Below, piece by piece: positions 1-5,544 of a DNA stretch of 11,191 bases (positions are counted from its first letter, which is position 1; each line of letters opens with the position of its first letter). The stretch is taken from NCBI GenBank assembly GCA_029263635.1, contig JAJUFY010000048.1, positions 1 through 11,191 of the forward strand, in the 5' to 3' direction. Both the position numbers and the translations under genes were made by a program. The stretch comes from Ectothiorhodospiraceae bacterium. GTDB taxonomy: Bacteria; Pseudomonadota; Gammaproteobacteria; Nitrococcales; AK92. The notes beneath the pieces are model-generated. The model worked only from the letters and a program-made list of their open reading frames with translations, did not search any database and had not been told where the DNA came from.

Positions 1-123
1 CGGCGCCAGCCCGCCAAACTCGCCCGGCCACTGGAACGAAGCCAGCACCATGAGCAGTGCCGGCAGCGCGAACAGCGCGCCAAGGTACACCAGCGGTGGC
101 AATCCCAACCAGCGCGCGTTCAT
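1..123 (-). CDS. ABC transporter permease, polyamine (PotB) type, N-terminus only
   Basis: Forty-one codons are present from an ATG at 123-121, reading MNARWLGLPPLVYL and onward, and the gene runs off the left edge. A short basic start is followed by one strongly hydrophobic segment (residues about 8-29), as in the first membrane helix of PotB-type inner-membrane permeases. The ATG lies only two bases after the TAG stop of the ATPase gene, so the two are almost certainly co-transcribed and translationally coupled. An ATPase followed by a permease is the usual order of spermidine/putrescine-type uptake operons (potABCD). The family call rests mainly on this neighbour, because the EAA loop and the other helices lie outside the window. 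The substrate is not determinable. Confidence 0.75.
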   Translation of the reverse strand, partial: MNARWLGLPPLVYLGALFALPALLMVLASFQWPGEFGGLAP

Positions 124-125
124 GG

Positions 126-1193
126 CTAGTCCCGCAGGAAACGGCCGGCCTGCAGCGGCCAGCTCAGCTGCATCGGCGCACCCGGCTCCGGGGCCGGCTC
201 GCCCGGGCGGCTGGCGGCCTGGACATCCAGCCGCATGCCGTTGGCGAGCTCCACCTGGTACAGGCTCACCGCGCCGAGGAACAGATGTCCCTGGATCTGG
301 CCTGCGAGCCCCTGCTCGCCCGGCCCGGCCGGTGTCAGACGGATGTGCTCCGGCCGCACGGCCAGCACGCCCTGTTCGCCTGTCTCCACCCCCGGCTCCG
401 CCGGCACGTCGAGCAGAACGGGCAGTCCCGGCAGCTCCACCCGCAGCCGGCCATCGGCCTGCCCCTGCACCCGCGCCTCCAGCAGATTGCACTGGCCGAT
501 GAAATCAGCCACGAAACGATTGCGCGGCCGCTCGTAAATGGCCGCCGGTGCATCCACCTGGACCAGCCGGCCGCGGTTCATCACACCCACCCGATGGGAC
601 AGAGCCAGCGCCTCGCTCTGATCATGGGTGACGTAGACGAAGGTAATCCCCAGGCTGCGCTGGAGGCGGATCAGCTCCAGCTGCAACTGCTCCCGCAGCT
701 TCAAATCCAACGCGGCCAGCGGCTCATCCAGCAGCAGGATACGCGGACGGTTGACGATGGCGCGGGCCACCGCCACCCGCTGCCGCTGGCCACCGGAAAG
801 CGCAGCGGGATAACGCTCAGCCATGCCCTCGAGCCGCACCAAAGCCAGCTGTTCGCGCACCCGCTCGCGGATCTCGGCCTCCGGCCGGCGCGCCATGCGC
901 AGCGGAAAGGCGATGTTCTCCGCCACCGTCAGATGCGGAAACAGGGCATAACTCTGGAACACCGTGTGCACCGGCCGCCGCTCCGGCGGCATGGCCGAGA
1001 GATCCTCGCCATCGAGCAGGATCTGCCCGGCGCTGGGTCGCTCGAAGCCGGCGATCAGGCGCAGCAGCGTGGTCTTGCCGCAACCGGAGGGACCTAGCAG
1101 GGTGAAGAATTCGCCGCTGGCCACGGTCAGGCTAAGCTGATCCACGGCCAGCACGTCGCCATAGCGATGGCTGACGCTCCGCAGCTCAAGCAT
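126..1193 (-). CDS. ABC transporter ATP-binding protein, PotA-like
   Basis: A 355-residue cytoplasmic ATPase that would power a polyamine-type importer. All nucleotide-binding motifs are visible: Walker A GPSGCGKT (34-41), Q-loop Q80 in TVFQSYALFPHLT, signature LSGGQ (132-136), Walker B ILLLDEP (152-158) and switch His190. The stretch FVADFIGQCN (228-237) followed by about 120 residues of beta-rich sequence matches the C-terminal TOBE domain of PotA-family ATPases, and the length is close to E. coli PotA (about 378). The ATG at 1193 has a GGAGG Shine-Dalgarno 5 bases upstream. The permease gene begins 2 bases after the stop. Related importers for ferric iron, sulfate or aminoalkylphosphonates use similar ATPases, so PotA-like describes the family and not a proven substrate. 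Confidence 0.93.
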   Translation of the reverse strand: MLELRSVSHRYGDVLAVDQLSLTVASGEFFTLLGPSGCGKTTLLRLIAGFERPSAGQILLDGEDLSAMPPERRPVHTVFQSYALFPHLTVAENIAFPLRMARRPEAEIRERVREQLALVRLEGMAERYPAALSGGQRQRVAVARAIVNRPRILLLDEPLAALDLKLREQLQLELIRLQRSLGITFVYVTHDQSEALALSHRVGVMNRGRLVQVDAPAAIYERPRNRFVADFIGQCNLLEARVQGQADGRLRVELPGLPVLLDVPAEPGVETGEQGVLAVRPEHIRLTPAGPGEQGLAGQIQGHLFLGAVSLYQVELANGMRLDVQAASRPGEPAPEPGAPMQLSWPLQAGRFLRD

Positions 1194-1296
1194 CGCGGCC
1201 TCCAGGAACGTTCGCTAGATAACCAGCGCCGGTGCTAGACCGGGGCAGCAGGGATGCGGCGACGCGCTCGAGCGGGCAGGAAGCCCGACAGGAATG

Positions 1297-1379
1297 TTGT
1301 CTGGGACTGAGGGTTCGCTACACGAAGCTGATGCATGAAGACCCGATTGGATACAGACATCTTCATCCCCCCCAGACAA
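1297..1379 (-). repeat. Nested inverted repeats in the ABC operon leader
   Basis: TTGTCTGGG (1297-1305) is repeated exactly inverted as CCCAGACAA (1371-1379). Inside that pair, ATGAAGA (1335-1341) is repeated inverted as TCTTCAT (1360-1366), and a small TTCG-CTACA-CGAA hairpin lies in the left arm. On the minus strand the whole element would lie in the 5' leader of the PotA-like gene, about 100 bases before its start. A single 9-bp inverted repeat is expected by chance roughly once in a few regions of this size, so only the nesting makes it notable. I do not recognise a known riboswitch. Confidence 0.3.
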
Positions 1380-1406
1380 AGGCGGTAGACGATCGAGTTG
1401 CGGTAA

Positions 1407-1419
1407 CCCCTTGAAGGGG
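1407..1419. promoter_or_regulatory. Perfect 13-bp dyad near the ABC operon transcription start
   Basis: CCCCTT-G-AAGGGG is a perfect palindrome around one central base. It lies just downstream of the candidate -10 element at 1425-1430, where the minus-strand transcript would begin. It could be an operator or a small hairpin at the transcript's 5' end. No protein is assigned to it. Confidence 0.3.
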
Positions 1420-1424
1420 CAGTC

Positions 1425-1452
1425 ATCGTAACAGCTTGCAACGATTAAGCAA
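1425..1452 (-). promoter_or_regulatory. Candidate sigma70 promoter for the PotA-like operon
   Basis: On the minus strand TTGCTT (1452-1447) is followed after 16 bases by TACGAT (1430-1425). This gives a weak -35 (3 of 6) and a fair -10 (4 of 6), with a start near 1418 and a leader of about 225 bases. The assignment is by eye. The site lies between the tRNA terminator and the ATPase gene, where the operon promoter must be unless it is internal to the leader. Confidence 0.3.
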
Positions 1453-1454
1453 GC
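1434..1454. promoter_or_regulatory. Inverted repeat GCTTGC-N9-GCAAGC over the candidate promoter
   Basis: GCTTGC (1434-1439) and GCAAGC (1449-1454) are exact inverted copies 9 bases apart. The repeat covers the -35 element and most of the spacer of the candidate promoter at 1425-1452, a normal place for a repressor operator. The arms also fit the general TTGC...GCAA pattern bound by several regulator families, so no specific regulator is named. Confidence 0.3.
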
Positions 1455-1526
1455 AGCCTCGGAGATGGCGGCAGACGGCCGGGAGCTGCTGTCGGTAGCG
1501 GCGCTGGCCGGCAGTTCCCGGTGACG

Positions 1527-1554
1527 AAAAAGGCCGGCCCTGACGGGGCCGGCC
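1527..1554 (-). terminator. Intrinsic terminator of the tRNA-Pro gene
   Basis: On the minus strand a perfect 9-bp stem GGCCGGCCC/GGGCCGGCC closes a CGTCA loop and is followed directly by TTTTT. It begins 17 bases after the CCA end of the tRNA. It should end the tRNA transcript and insulate it from the ABC transporter operon further along the same strand. Confidence 0.9.
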
Positions 1555-1571
1555 CGGGTCGCTCAAGTATT

Positions 1572-1648
1572 TGGTCGGGGTGAGAGGATTTGAACCTCCG
1601 ACCACCTGCACCCCATGCAGGTGCGCTACCAGGCTGCGCTACACCCCG
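1572..1648 (-). tRNA. tRNA-Pro, anticodon GGG
   Basis: A 77-base tRNA. The acceptor stem CGGGGTG pairs with CACCCCG, followed by discriminator A and an encoded CCA. The anticodon stem CCTGC/GCAGG encloses the loop ATGGGGT, giving anticodon GGG, which reads CCC codons. The T-loop TTCAAAT and its stem GGAGG/CCTCT (one G-T pair) are normal. A clear intrinsic terminator follows, and a -10-like TAGGAT precedes it. It is a single-gene transcription unit. Confidence 0.97.
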
Positions 1649-1659
1649 AACGAACGCGC

Positions 1660-1665
1660 ATCCTA
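1660..1665 (-). promoter_or_regulatory. Candidate -10 element of the tRNA-Pro promoter
   Basis: On the minus strand TAGGAT ends 11 bases before the mature tRNA 5' end, which gives a start about 4-5 bases upstream of the tRNA. I see no good -35 hexamer at normal spacing, only weak candidates around 1683-1690. The element is supported mostly by its position. Confidence 0.4.
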
Positions 1666-1802
1666 CAACAATCTGACCTCATTCGGGAAGCATGGCAGGA
1701 AGCGGCCAGGGCGACACCGGGGGTCATGGCCGCCGTTCGGAGCAACCCGGCGCCAAGGCCGATGGCGCCCGTCGCCGACACCACGCCGGCCCCAGGCAAA
1801 GG

Positions 1803-1831
1803 TTGACCATGCCTGGCCCAGGACTTATTTT
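1803..1831 (+). promoter_or_regulatory. Candidate sigma70 promoter of the xdhC-mocA-cobS-cobT operon
   Basis: TTGACC (5 of 6 to the -35 consensus) is followed after exactly 17 bases by TATTTT (4 of 6 to the -10). The start would be near 1838, leaving a leader of about 90 bases before xdhC. The spacer contains the palindrome CCTGG-C-CCAGG (1812-1822), centred exactly on the middle of the spacer. A second -10-like TATAAC lies at 1850-1855 without a clear -35. The rest of the 280-base gap from 1649 holds GGCGCC and GCGGCCA inverted repeats but no gene that I can support. Confidence 0.5.
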
Positions 1832-1844
1832 ATCGTGCGACCAC
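1829..1844. promoter_or_regulatory. Degenerate copy of the candidate TetR operator
   Basis: TTTATC-GTGC-GACCAC overlaps the end of the -10 element of the xdhC promoter. It matches 8 of the 10 fixed positions of the pattern TTnATC-N4-GATnAA that is perfect at the coxM promoter. The right half is poor. A match this weak is plausible by chance in an A+T-rich promoter, so the position is the main support. Confidence 0.25.
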
Positions 1845-1928
1845 TAATGTATAACTAACGCCACCACTCCCCCGTTCAGAGTCCTGCGCTGCCGACACGG
1901 CGGCGCGCCACACGGAGGCCGTCAGCCC

Positions 1929-2951
1929 ATGAAACACCCGGTCCCGCTGGACAACCTGGAGCTGCTCAGCCGCGCCCTGGACTGGAGCCGCGAGGGCCGT
2001 CGGGTAGCACTGGCGACGGTTATCTCCACCTGGGGCTCTGCGCCCCGCCCGGTGGGCAGCATGCTCGTCGCGGATGGCGACTGCCGCATCCTCGGCTCGG
2101 TCAGCGGCGGCTGCGTGGAAGGCGCGGTAGTCCAGGAAGCCCTGGGGGTCATGGATACCCAGCAGCCGCGCAGCCTCGAATACGGCGTCAGCAACGAGCA
2201 GGCCTGGGAGGTCGGGCTCGCCTGCGGCGGCAGCATCCGCATCTATGTGGAGCCGGTGGACGAAACCAAGCTCAGGCTGTTCGAGGCGCTGCTGCAGCTG
2301 AAGCAGGAACAACGCGCCGCGGTGCTGATCACCCGGCTGGAGGACGGCAGCAAGCGCCTGCTGGATCCGCAGGCCGAGCCGCAGGATCCATTGGCCGCAG
2401 CCGCCGAAGCGGCCCTGCGTGCCGATCGCAGCGGCGAGCACGAAACCGACGGCCAGCGCTATTTCCTGCAGGTCTACAACCCGCCCTTGCGGCTGGTGCT
2501 GGTCGGGGCCGTGCACATCGCCCAGGCCATGGTGCCGATGGCGAAGCTGGCCGGCTATGACGTCACGGTGGTGGATCCGCGCAGCGCCTTCGTCACCGAG
2601 GAGCGTTTCCCCGAGGTTCAGCGGCTGGCTCTCTGGCCGAAGCAGGCGCTGCAGACCCTGGCGCCCGACGCCCGCACCGCGGTCGTCACCCTGAGCCACG
2701 ATCCCAAGATCGACGATCCGGCGCTGATCGCGGCGCTCTCCAGCGACGCTTTCTACGTCGGCGCGCTCGGCAGCAGGCGCACCCACGCCGGACGCCTGCA
2801 GCGCCTGGCCGAACAGGGACTTACCGCCGAGCAGCTCGAGCGCATCCACGCGCCGGTAGGGCTGGCCATCGGCGCCCGGACACCGGCGGAAATCGCCGTC
2901 AGCGTCCTGGCGCAGATCACCGCCGTGCTGCGCCAGGAGAAGCCGGCATGA
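1929..2951 (+). CDS. xdhC: XdhC/CoxI-family molybdenum cofactor chaperone
   Basis: A 340-residue protein with both family domains. The N-terminal XdhC_CoxI domain shows GSAPRPVGSM (36-45), GSVSGGCVEG (56-65) and GLACGG (96-101). The C-terminal Rossmann-like XdhC_C domain starts at about residue 187, with GAVHIAQA (193-200), Asp216, GALGSRR (278-284) and the characteristic HAPVGLAIGARTPAEIA (307-323). Studied members bind molybdenum cofactor, protect it while it is sulfurated and hand it to xanthine-oxidase-family apo-enzymes in the cytoplasm. The chosen ATG has GGAGG 10 bases upstream, slightly far, and the family N-terminus fits. It is the first gene of the operon, and its TGA overlaps the next ATG as ATGA. 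It most likely serves the CoxMSL-type enzyme encoded to the right. Confidence 0.95.
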   Translation: MKHPVPLDNLELLSRALDWSREGRRVALATVISTWGSAPRPVGSMLVADGDCRILGSVSGGCVEGAVVQEALGVMDTQQPRSLEYGVSNEQAWEVGLACGGSIRIYVEPVDETKLRLFEALLQLKQEQRAAVLITRLEDGSKRLLDPQAEPQDPLAAAAEAALRADRSGEHETDGQRYFLQVYNPPLRLVLVGAVHIAQAMVPMAKLAGYDVTVVDPRSAFVTEERFPEVQRLALWPKQALQTLAPDARTAVVTLSHDPKIDDPALIAALSSDAFYVGALGSRRTHAGRLQRLAEQGLTAEQLERIHAPVGLAIGARTPAEIAVSVLAQITAVLRQEKPA

Positions 2952-4573
2952 AGTTCGGCGCCGTACCGTCCGCACAGGCTCTCGGCGGCATCCTCGCGCA
3001 TTCGCTGCAGGTCGGGGGCCGGCGCTGGAAGAAGGGCCGCGTCCTGAATGCCGCCGACCTCGAAGCCCTGGCAGCGGCCGGCATCGATCAGGTGGTGGTC
3101 GCCCGGCTGGAGGCCGATGAACTGGGCGAGGATGCTGCAGCCGAGCGCCTCGCCCACGCCTTGGCCGGGGATGGGATCGAGGTAGGCGCAGCCTTCACCG
3201 GCCGCTGCAACCTGTACGCCCGCAGCCGCGGGCTGGCGGTGCTCGACCGGCAGGCTCTGCAGTGGATCAACCGGCTGGACGAGAGCCTGACGGTCGCCAC
3301 CCTGCCCGCCCACACGCCGGTGGAGCCCGGCCAGATGCTGGCCACCGTGAAGGTCATTCCCTTCGGGGTCGCGCAAGCCACGGTAGACGCGGCGGTTCAA
3401 CAGGCAGGCGCGGCGCCGCTGCGGGTTGCTGCGTTCCGGCCCCGCCGCGTGGCCCTGATCATGACCCGGCTGCCGCAGACCGCGCCGGCCCTGCTGGAGA
3501 AAACCGCGCGCGTGGTTCGCCAGCGGCTGGAGCCGCTCGGCGGCGAGCTGATCGCGGTGCGCGACTGCCCGCATCGGGAAGAGCCGCTGGGCGAGCAGAT
3601 CGCCGAGGCGCTGCGGGCCGGTGCCGAACTGGTCCTGGTGTTCGGCGCCTCGGCCATCGTCGACCGACGGGACGTCATCCCGGCGGCGCTCCTCCGGGCC
3701 GGCGGCGAAGTACTGCGCCTGGGCATGCCGGTGGATCCGGGCAACCTGCTGATGCTGGGCCGCCACGGCACGGTGCCGGTGATCGGCCTGCCCGGCTGCG
3801 CCCGCTCGCCCAAGCTCAACGGCGCCGACTGGGTGCTGCACCGTCTGTTCGCCGATCTGCCGGTGGACGCAGCGGCCATCGCCGACATGGGCATCGGCGG
3901 GCTGCTGCAGGACATCCCGAGCCGGCCGCACCCCCGCGAGCGTGACCCGGCTCCGGCGCAGCGCGCGCGCGTCGCCGGCCTGGTGCTGGCCGCCGGCTCC
4001 TCGACCCGGATGGGACAGGCCAACAAGCTGTTGCAGCCCTGGCGCGGCGAAGCGCTGGTGCGGCATGCAGTCCGTGCGGTCGCGGAAAGCGGCGCGGCGC
4101 CGGTGTTTCTGGTCGTCGGGCATCAGGCCGATGCGGTCGCCCGGGCCGTGGCCGACCTGCCGGTGGTGATCGTCTGCAACCCCCACCACGCCGAAGGCCT
4201 CTCCAGCAGCCTCAAGGCTGGGATCCGCGCCCTGCCGGACGAGGTCGACGGCGTGCTGGTGGCCCTGGGCGACATGCCTCGCATCGACCCGCAGGATCTC
4301 GGTCGCCTGCAGGCTGCCTTCAACCCGACCGAGGGTCGCGTGATCTGCATCCCGACCTGCCAAGGCAAGCGCGGCAATCCGGTCCTGCTGGGCCGGCAGC
4401 TGTTCGCCGACCTGCTGCGCCTGGAAGGGGATCGCGGCGCGCGGGACCTGATCAGGAAGCACGAGGAGCTGGTGGCCGAAGTGGCGGTCGAAAGCTCCGG
4501 CGTGCTGCTGGATGTCGACACGCCTGCTGCTCTCGAGCAGCTGCGACAGGACGCTGCGGAGCCGGTTGCATGA
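2948..4573 (+). CDS. mocA: Molybdopterin-binding domain fused to MocA-type cytidylyltransferase
   Basis: A 541-residue two-domain protein. Residues 1 to about 330 resemble molybdopterin-binding (MoeA/MogA-fold) proteins, with VFGASAIVDRRDVIPAA (231-247) and GMPVDPGNLLMLG (259-271). Residues about 343-535 form a MobA-like nucleotidyltransferase: LAAGSSTRMG (347-356) with Lys360 for the nucleotide, GDMP (441-444) for the metal, GNPVLL (476-481), GDRGARDLI (494-502) and DVDTPAAL (522-529). E. coli MocA (about 190 residues) consists of the second domain only. It attaches CMP to Mo-molybdopterin to make the cytosine dinucleotide cofactor used by xanthine-oxidase-family enzymes. The fusion suggests that cofactor binding and cytidylylation are held on one chain. 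It overlaps xdhC and the CobS-type gene by ATGA at both ends, so translation is probably coupled. The exact role of the N-terminal domain is inferred. Confidence 0.9.
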   Translation: MKFGAVPSAQALGGILAHSLQVGGRRWKKGRVLNAADLEALAAAGIDQVVVARLEADELGEDAAAERLAHALAGDGIEVGAAFTGRCNLYARSRGLAVLDRQALQWINRLDESLTVATLPAHTPVEPGQMLATVKVIPFGVAQATVDAAVQQAGAAPLRVAAFRPRRVALIMTRLPQTAPALLEKTARVVRQRLEPLGGELIAVRDCPHREEPLGEQIAEALRAGAELVLVFGASAIVDRRDVIPAALLRAGGEVLRLGMPVDPGNLLMLGRHGTVPVIGLPGCARSPKLNGADWVLHRLFADLPVDAAAIADMGIGGLLQDIPSRPHPRERDPAPAQRARVAGLVLAAGSSTRMGQANKLLQPWRGEALVRHAVRAVAESGAAPVFLVVGHQADAVARAVADLPVVIVCNPHHAEGLSSSLKAGIRALPDEVDGVLVALGDMPRIDPQDLGRLQAAFNPTEGRVICIPTCQGKRGNPVLLGRQLFADLLRLEGDRGARDLIRKHEELVAEVAVESSGVLLDVDTPAALEQLRQDAAEPVA

Positions 4574-5544
4574 AGACCCTGCCGCAGCTACCTGGAACAG
4601 CGCAGCCGGACACCTGGTGCAGCGTGCGGGAGGTCTTCGGCATCGACAGCGATCTGCGGGTGCCGGCTTTCAGCGAGCCGAGCGAGCACGTCCCGACCGC
4701 CGACCCGGCCTATGTCTTCGACCGGCAGACCACCCTGGCGGTGCTGGCCGGCTTCACCCACAACCGCCGCGTGCTGCTGCAGGGCCTGCACGGGACGGGA
4801 AAGTCCACCCATATCGAGCAGATCGCCGCACGCCTGAACTGGCCATGCCTGCGCCTGAACCTGGACAGCGAGATCACCCGCCTCGACCTGCTCGGGCGGG
4901 ATGCCATCGTGCTGCGCGACGGCCTGCAGGTCACCGAATTCCGGGAGGGCCTGCTGCCCTGGGCGATGCAGAACCCGGTCGCGCTGGTCCTCGACGAGTA
5001 CGACGCCGGCAGGCCCGAGCTGATGTTCGTGATCCAGCGCCTGCTGGAGGTGGAAGGCAAGCTGACCCTGCCGGAACAGAACCGGGTACTGAGCCCGCAT
5101 CCCGGATTCCGGCTGTTCGCCACCGCCAACACAGTCGGCCTGGGCGATACCAGCGGCCTCTACCACGGCACCCAGGCACTGAACCAGGGCCAGCTGGACC
5201 GTTGGCATATCGTCGCCCGGCTGGATTATCCGGCCGCGGAAGTCGAACAGCGCATCGTCCTCTCCAAACTGCCGGACTACGACAGCGCCGAAGGCCGGCG
5301 CCAGGTGGCCGGGATGATCCGCTGCGCCGGCCTGATCCGCCTGGGTTTCGCCGCCGGCGACCTGGCCACCACCATGAGTCCGCGTACCGTGTTGAGCTGG
5401 GCGGAAAACACTCTGATCTTCGGCGACCTGGACAGCAGCTTCAGGCTCAGCTTCCTGAACAAATGCGACGAGCTGGAGCGGGAGCTGGTCGAGGAGTATT
5501 TCCAGCGCGCCTTCGGCCGCGACCTGAAGCCGGCGGAGCAATGA
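4570..5544 (+). CDS. cobS: CobS-type AAA+ ATPase
   Basis: A 324-residue AAA+ protein of the CobS/MoxR group. The start of the ATPase core carries the CobS-typical VREVFGIDSDLRVPAFSEP (19-37). Walker A is GLHGTGKST (72-80), Walker B ALVLDEYD (138-145), and sensor 1 is FATANT with Asn187. The stretch GLYHGTQALNQGQLDRW (196-212) and MSPRTVLSWAEN (269-280) also follow CobS. CobS and CobT form the ATP-driven partner of CobN, which inserts cobalt into hydrogenobyrinate a,c-diamide. Here the gene lies between mocA and cobT with ATGA overlaps, and no cobN or other corrin gene is visible. A role in molybdenum-hydroxylase maturation, analogous to the MoxR-type CoxD, is inferred. The alternative is a misplaced but genuine cobaltochelatase subunit. 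Confidence 0.93.
   Translation: MKTLPQLPGTAQPDTWCSVREVFGIDSDLRVPAFSEPSEHVPTADPAYVFDRQTTLAVLAGFTHNRRVLLQGLHGTGKSTHIEQIAARLNWPCLRLNLDSEITRLDLLGRDAIVLRDGLQVTEFREGLLPWAMQNPVALVLDEYDAGRPELMFVIQRLLEVEGKLTLPEQNRVLSPHPGFRLFATANTVGLGDTSGLYHGTQALNQGQLDRWHIVARLDYPAAEVEQRIVLSKLPDYDSAEGRRQVAGMIRCAGLIRLGFAAGDLATTMSPRTVLSWAENTLIFGDLDSSFRLSFLNKCDELERELVEEYFQRAFGRDLKPAEQ

Noticed and set aside
57..1097. Plus-strand open frame of 346 codons opposite the PotA-like gene
   Set aside because: The minus strand carries every ABC ATPase motif. The plus-strand translation is low-complexity His/Gln/Arg/Pro sequence.
1235..1441. Small open frames on both strands (60-68 codons) in the ABC operon leader
   Set aside because: No good ribosome site, no family resemblance, and the region shows repeats and dyads more typical of a regulatory region. 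A leader peptide cannot be fully excluded.
1572..1648. tRNA-Pro as the attachment site of a genomic island carrying the molybdenum cluster
   Set aside because: I see no second copy of the tRNA 3' end in the window, no integrase gene, and the cluster lies on the 5' side of the tRNA with base composition like its surroundings.
1571..1858. Plus-strand open frame of 95 codons across the tRNA gene
   Set aside because: It runs antisense through a complete tRNA and into a promoter region, and its start lies within the tRNA 3' end.
1830..2975. Long minus-strand open frame (381 codons) opposite xdhC
   Set aside because: It mirrors a certain gene in G+C-rich DNA, has no recognisable domain, and its translation is rich in Gln, Arg, Ala and His, as expected from the antisense of high-GC codons.
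2753..4462. Long minus-strand open frame (569 codons) opposite mocA
   Set aside because: Antisense shadow of the mocA fusion gene. No motif, no ribosome site and no promoter were seen.
4512..5540. Upstream extension of the cobT frame over cobS
   Set aside because: The frame happens to be open, but it is in another frame of the well-supported cobS gene, and cobT has a normal coupled start at 5541.
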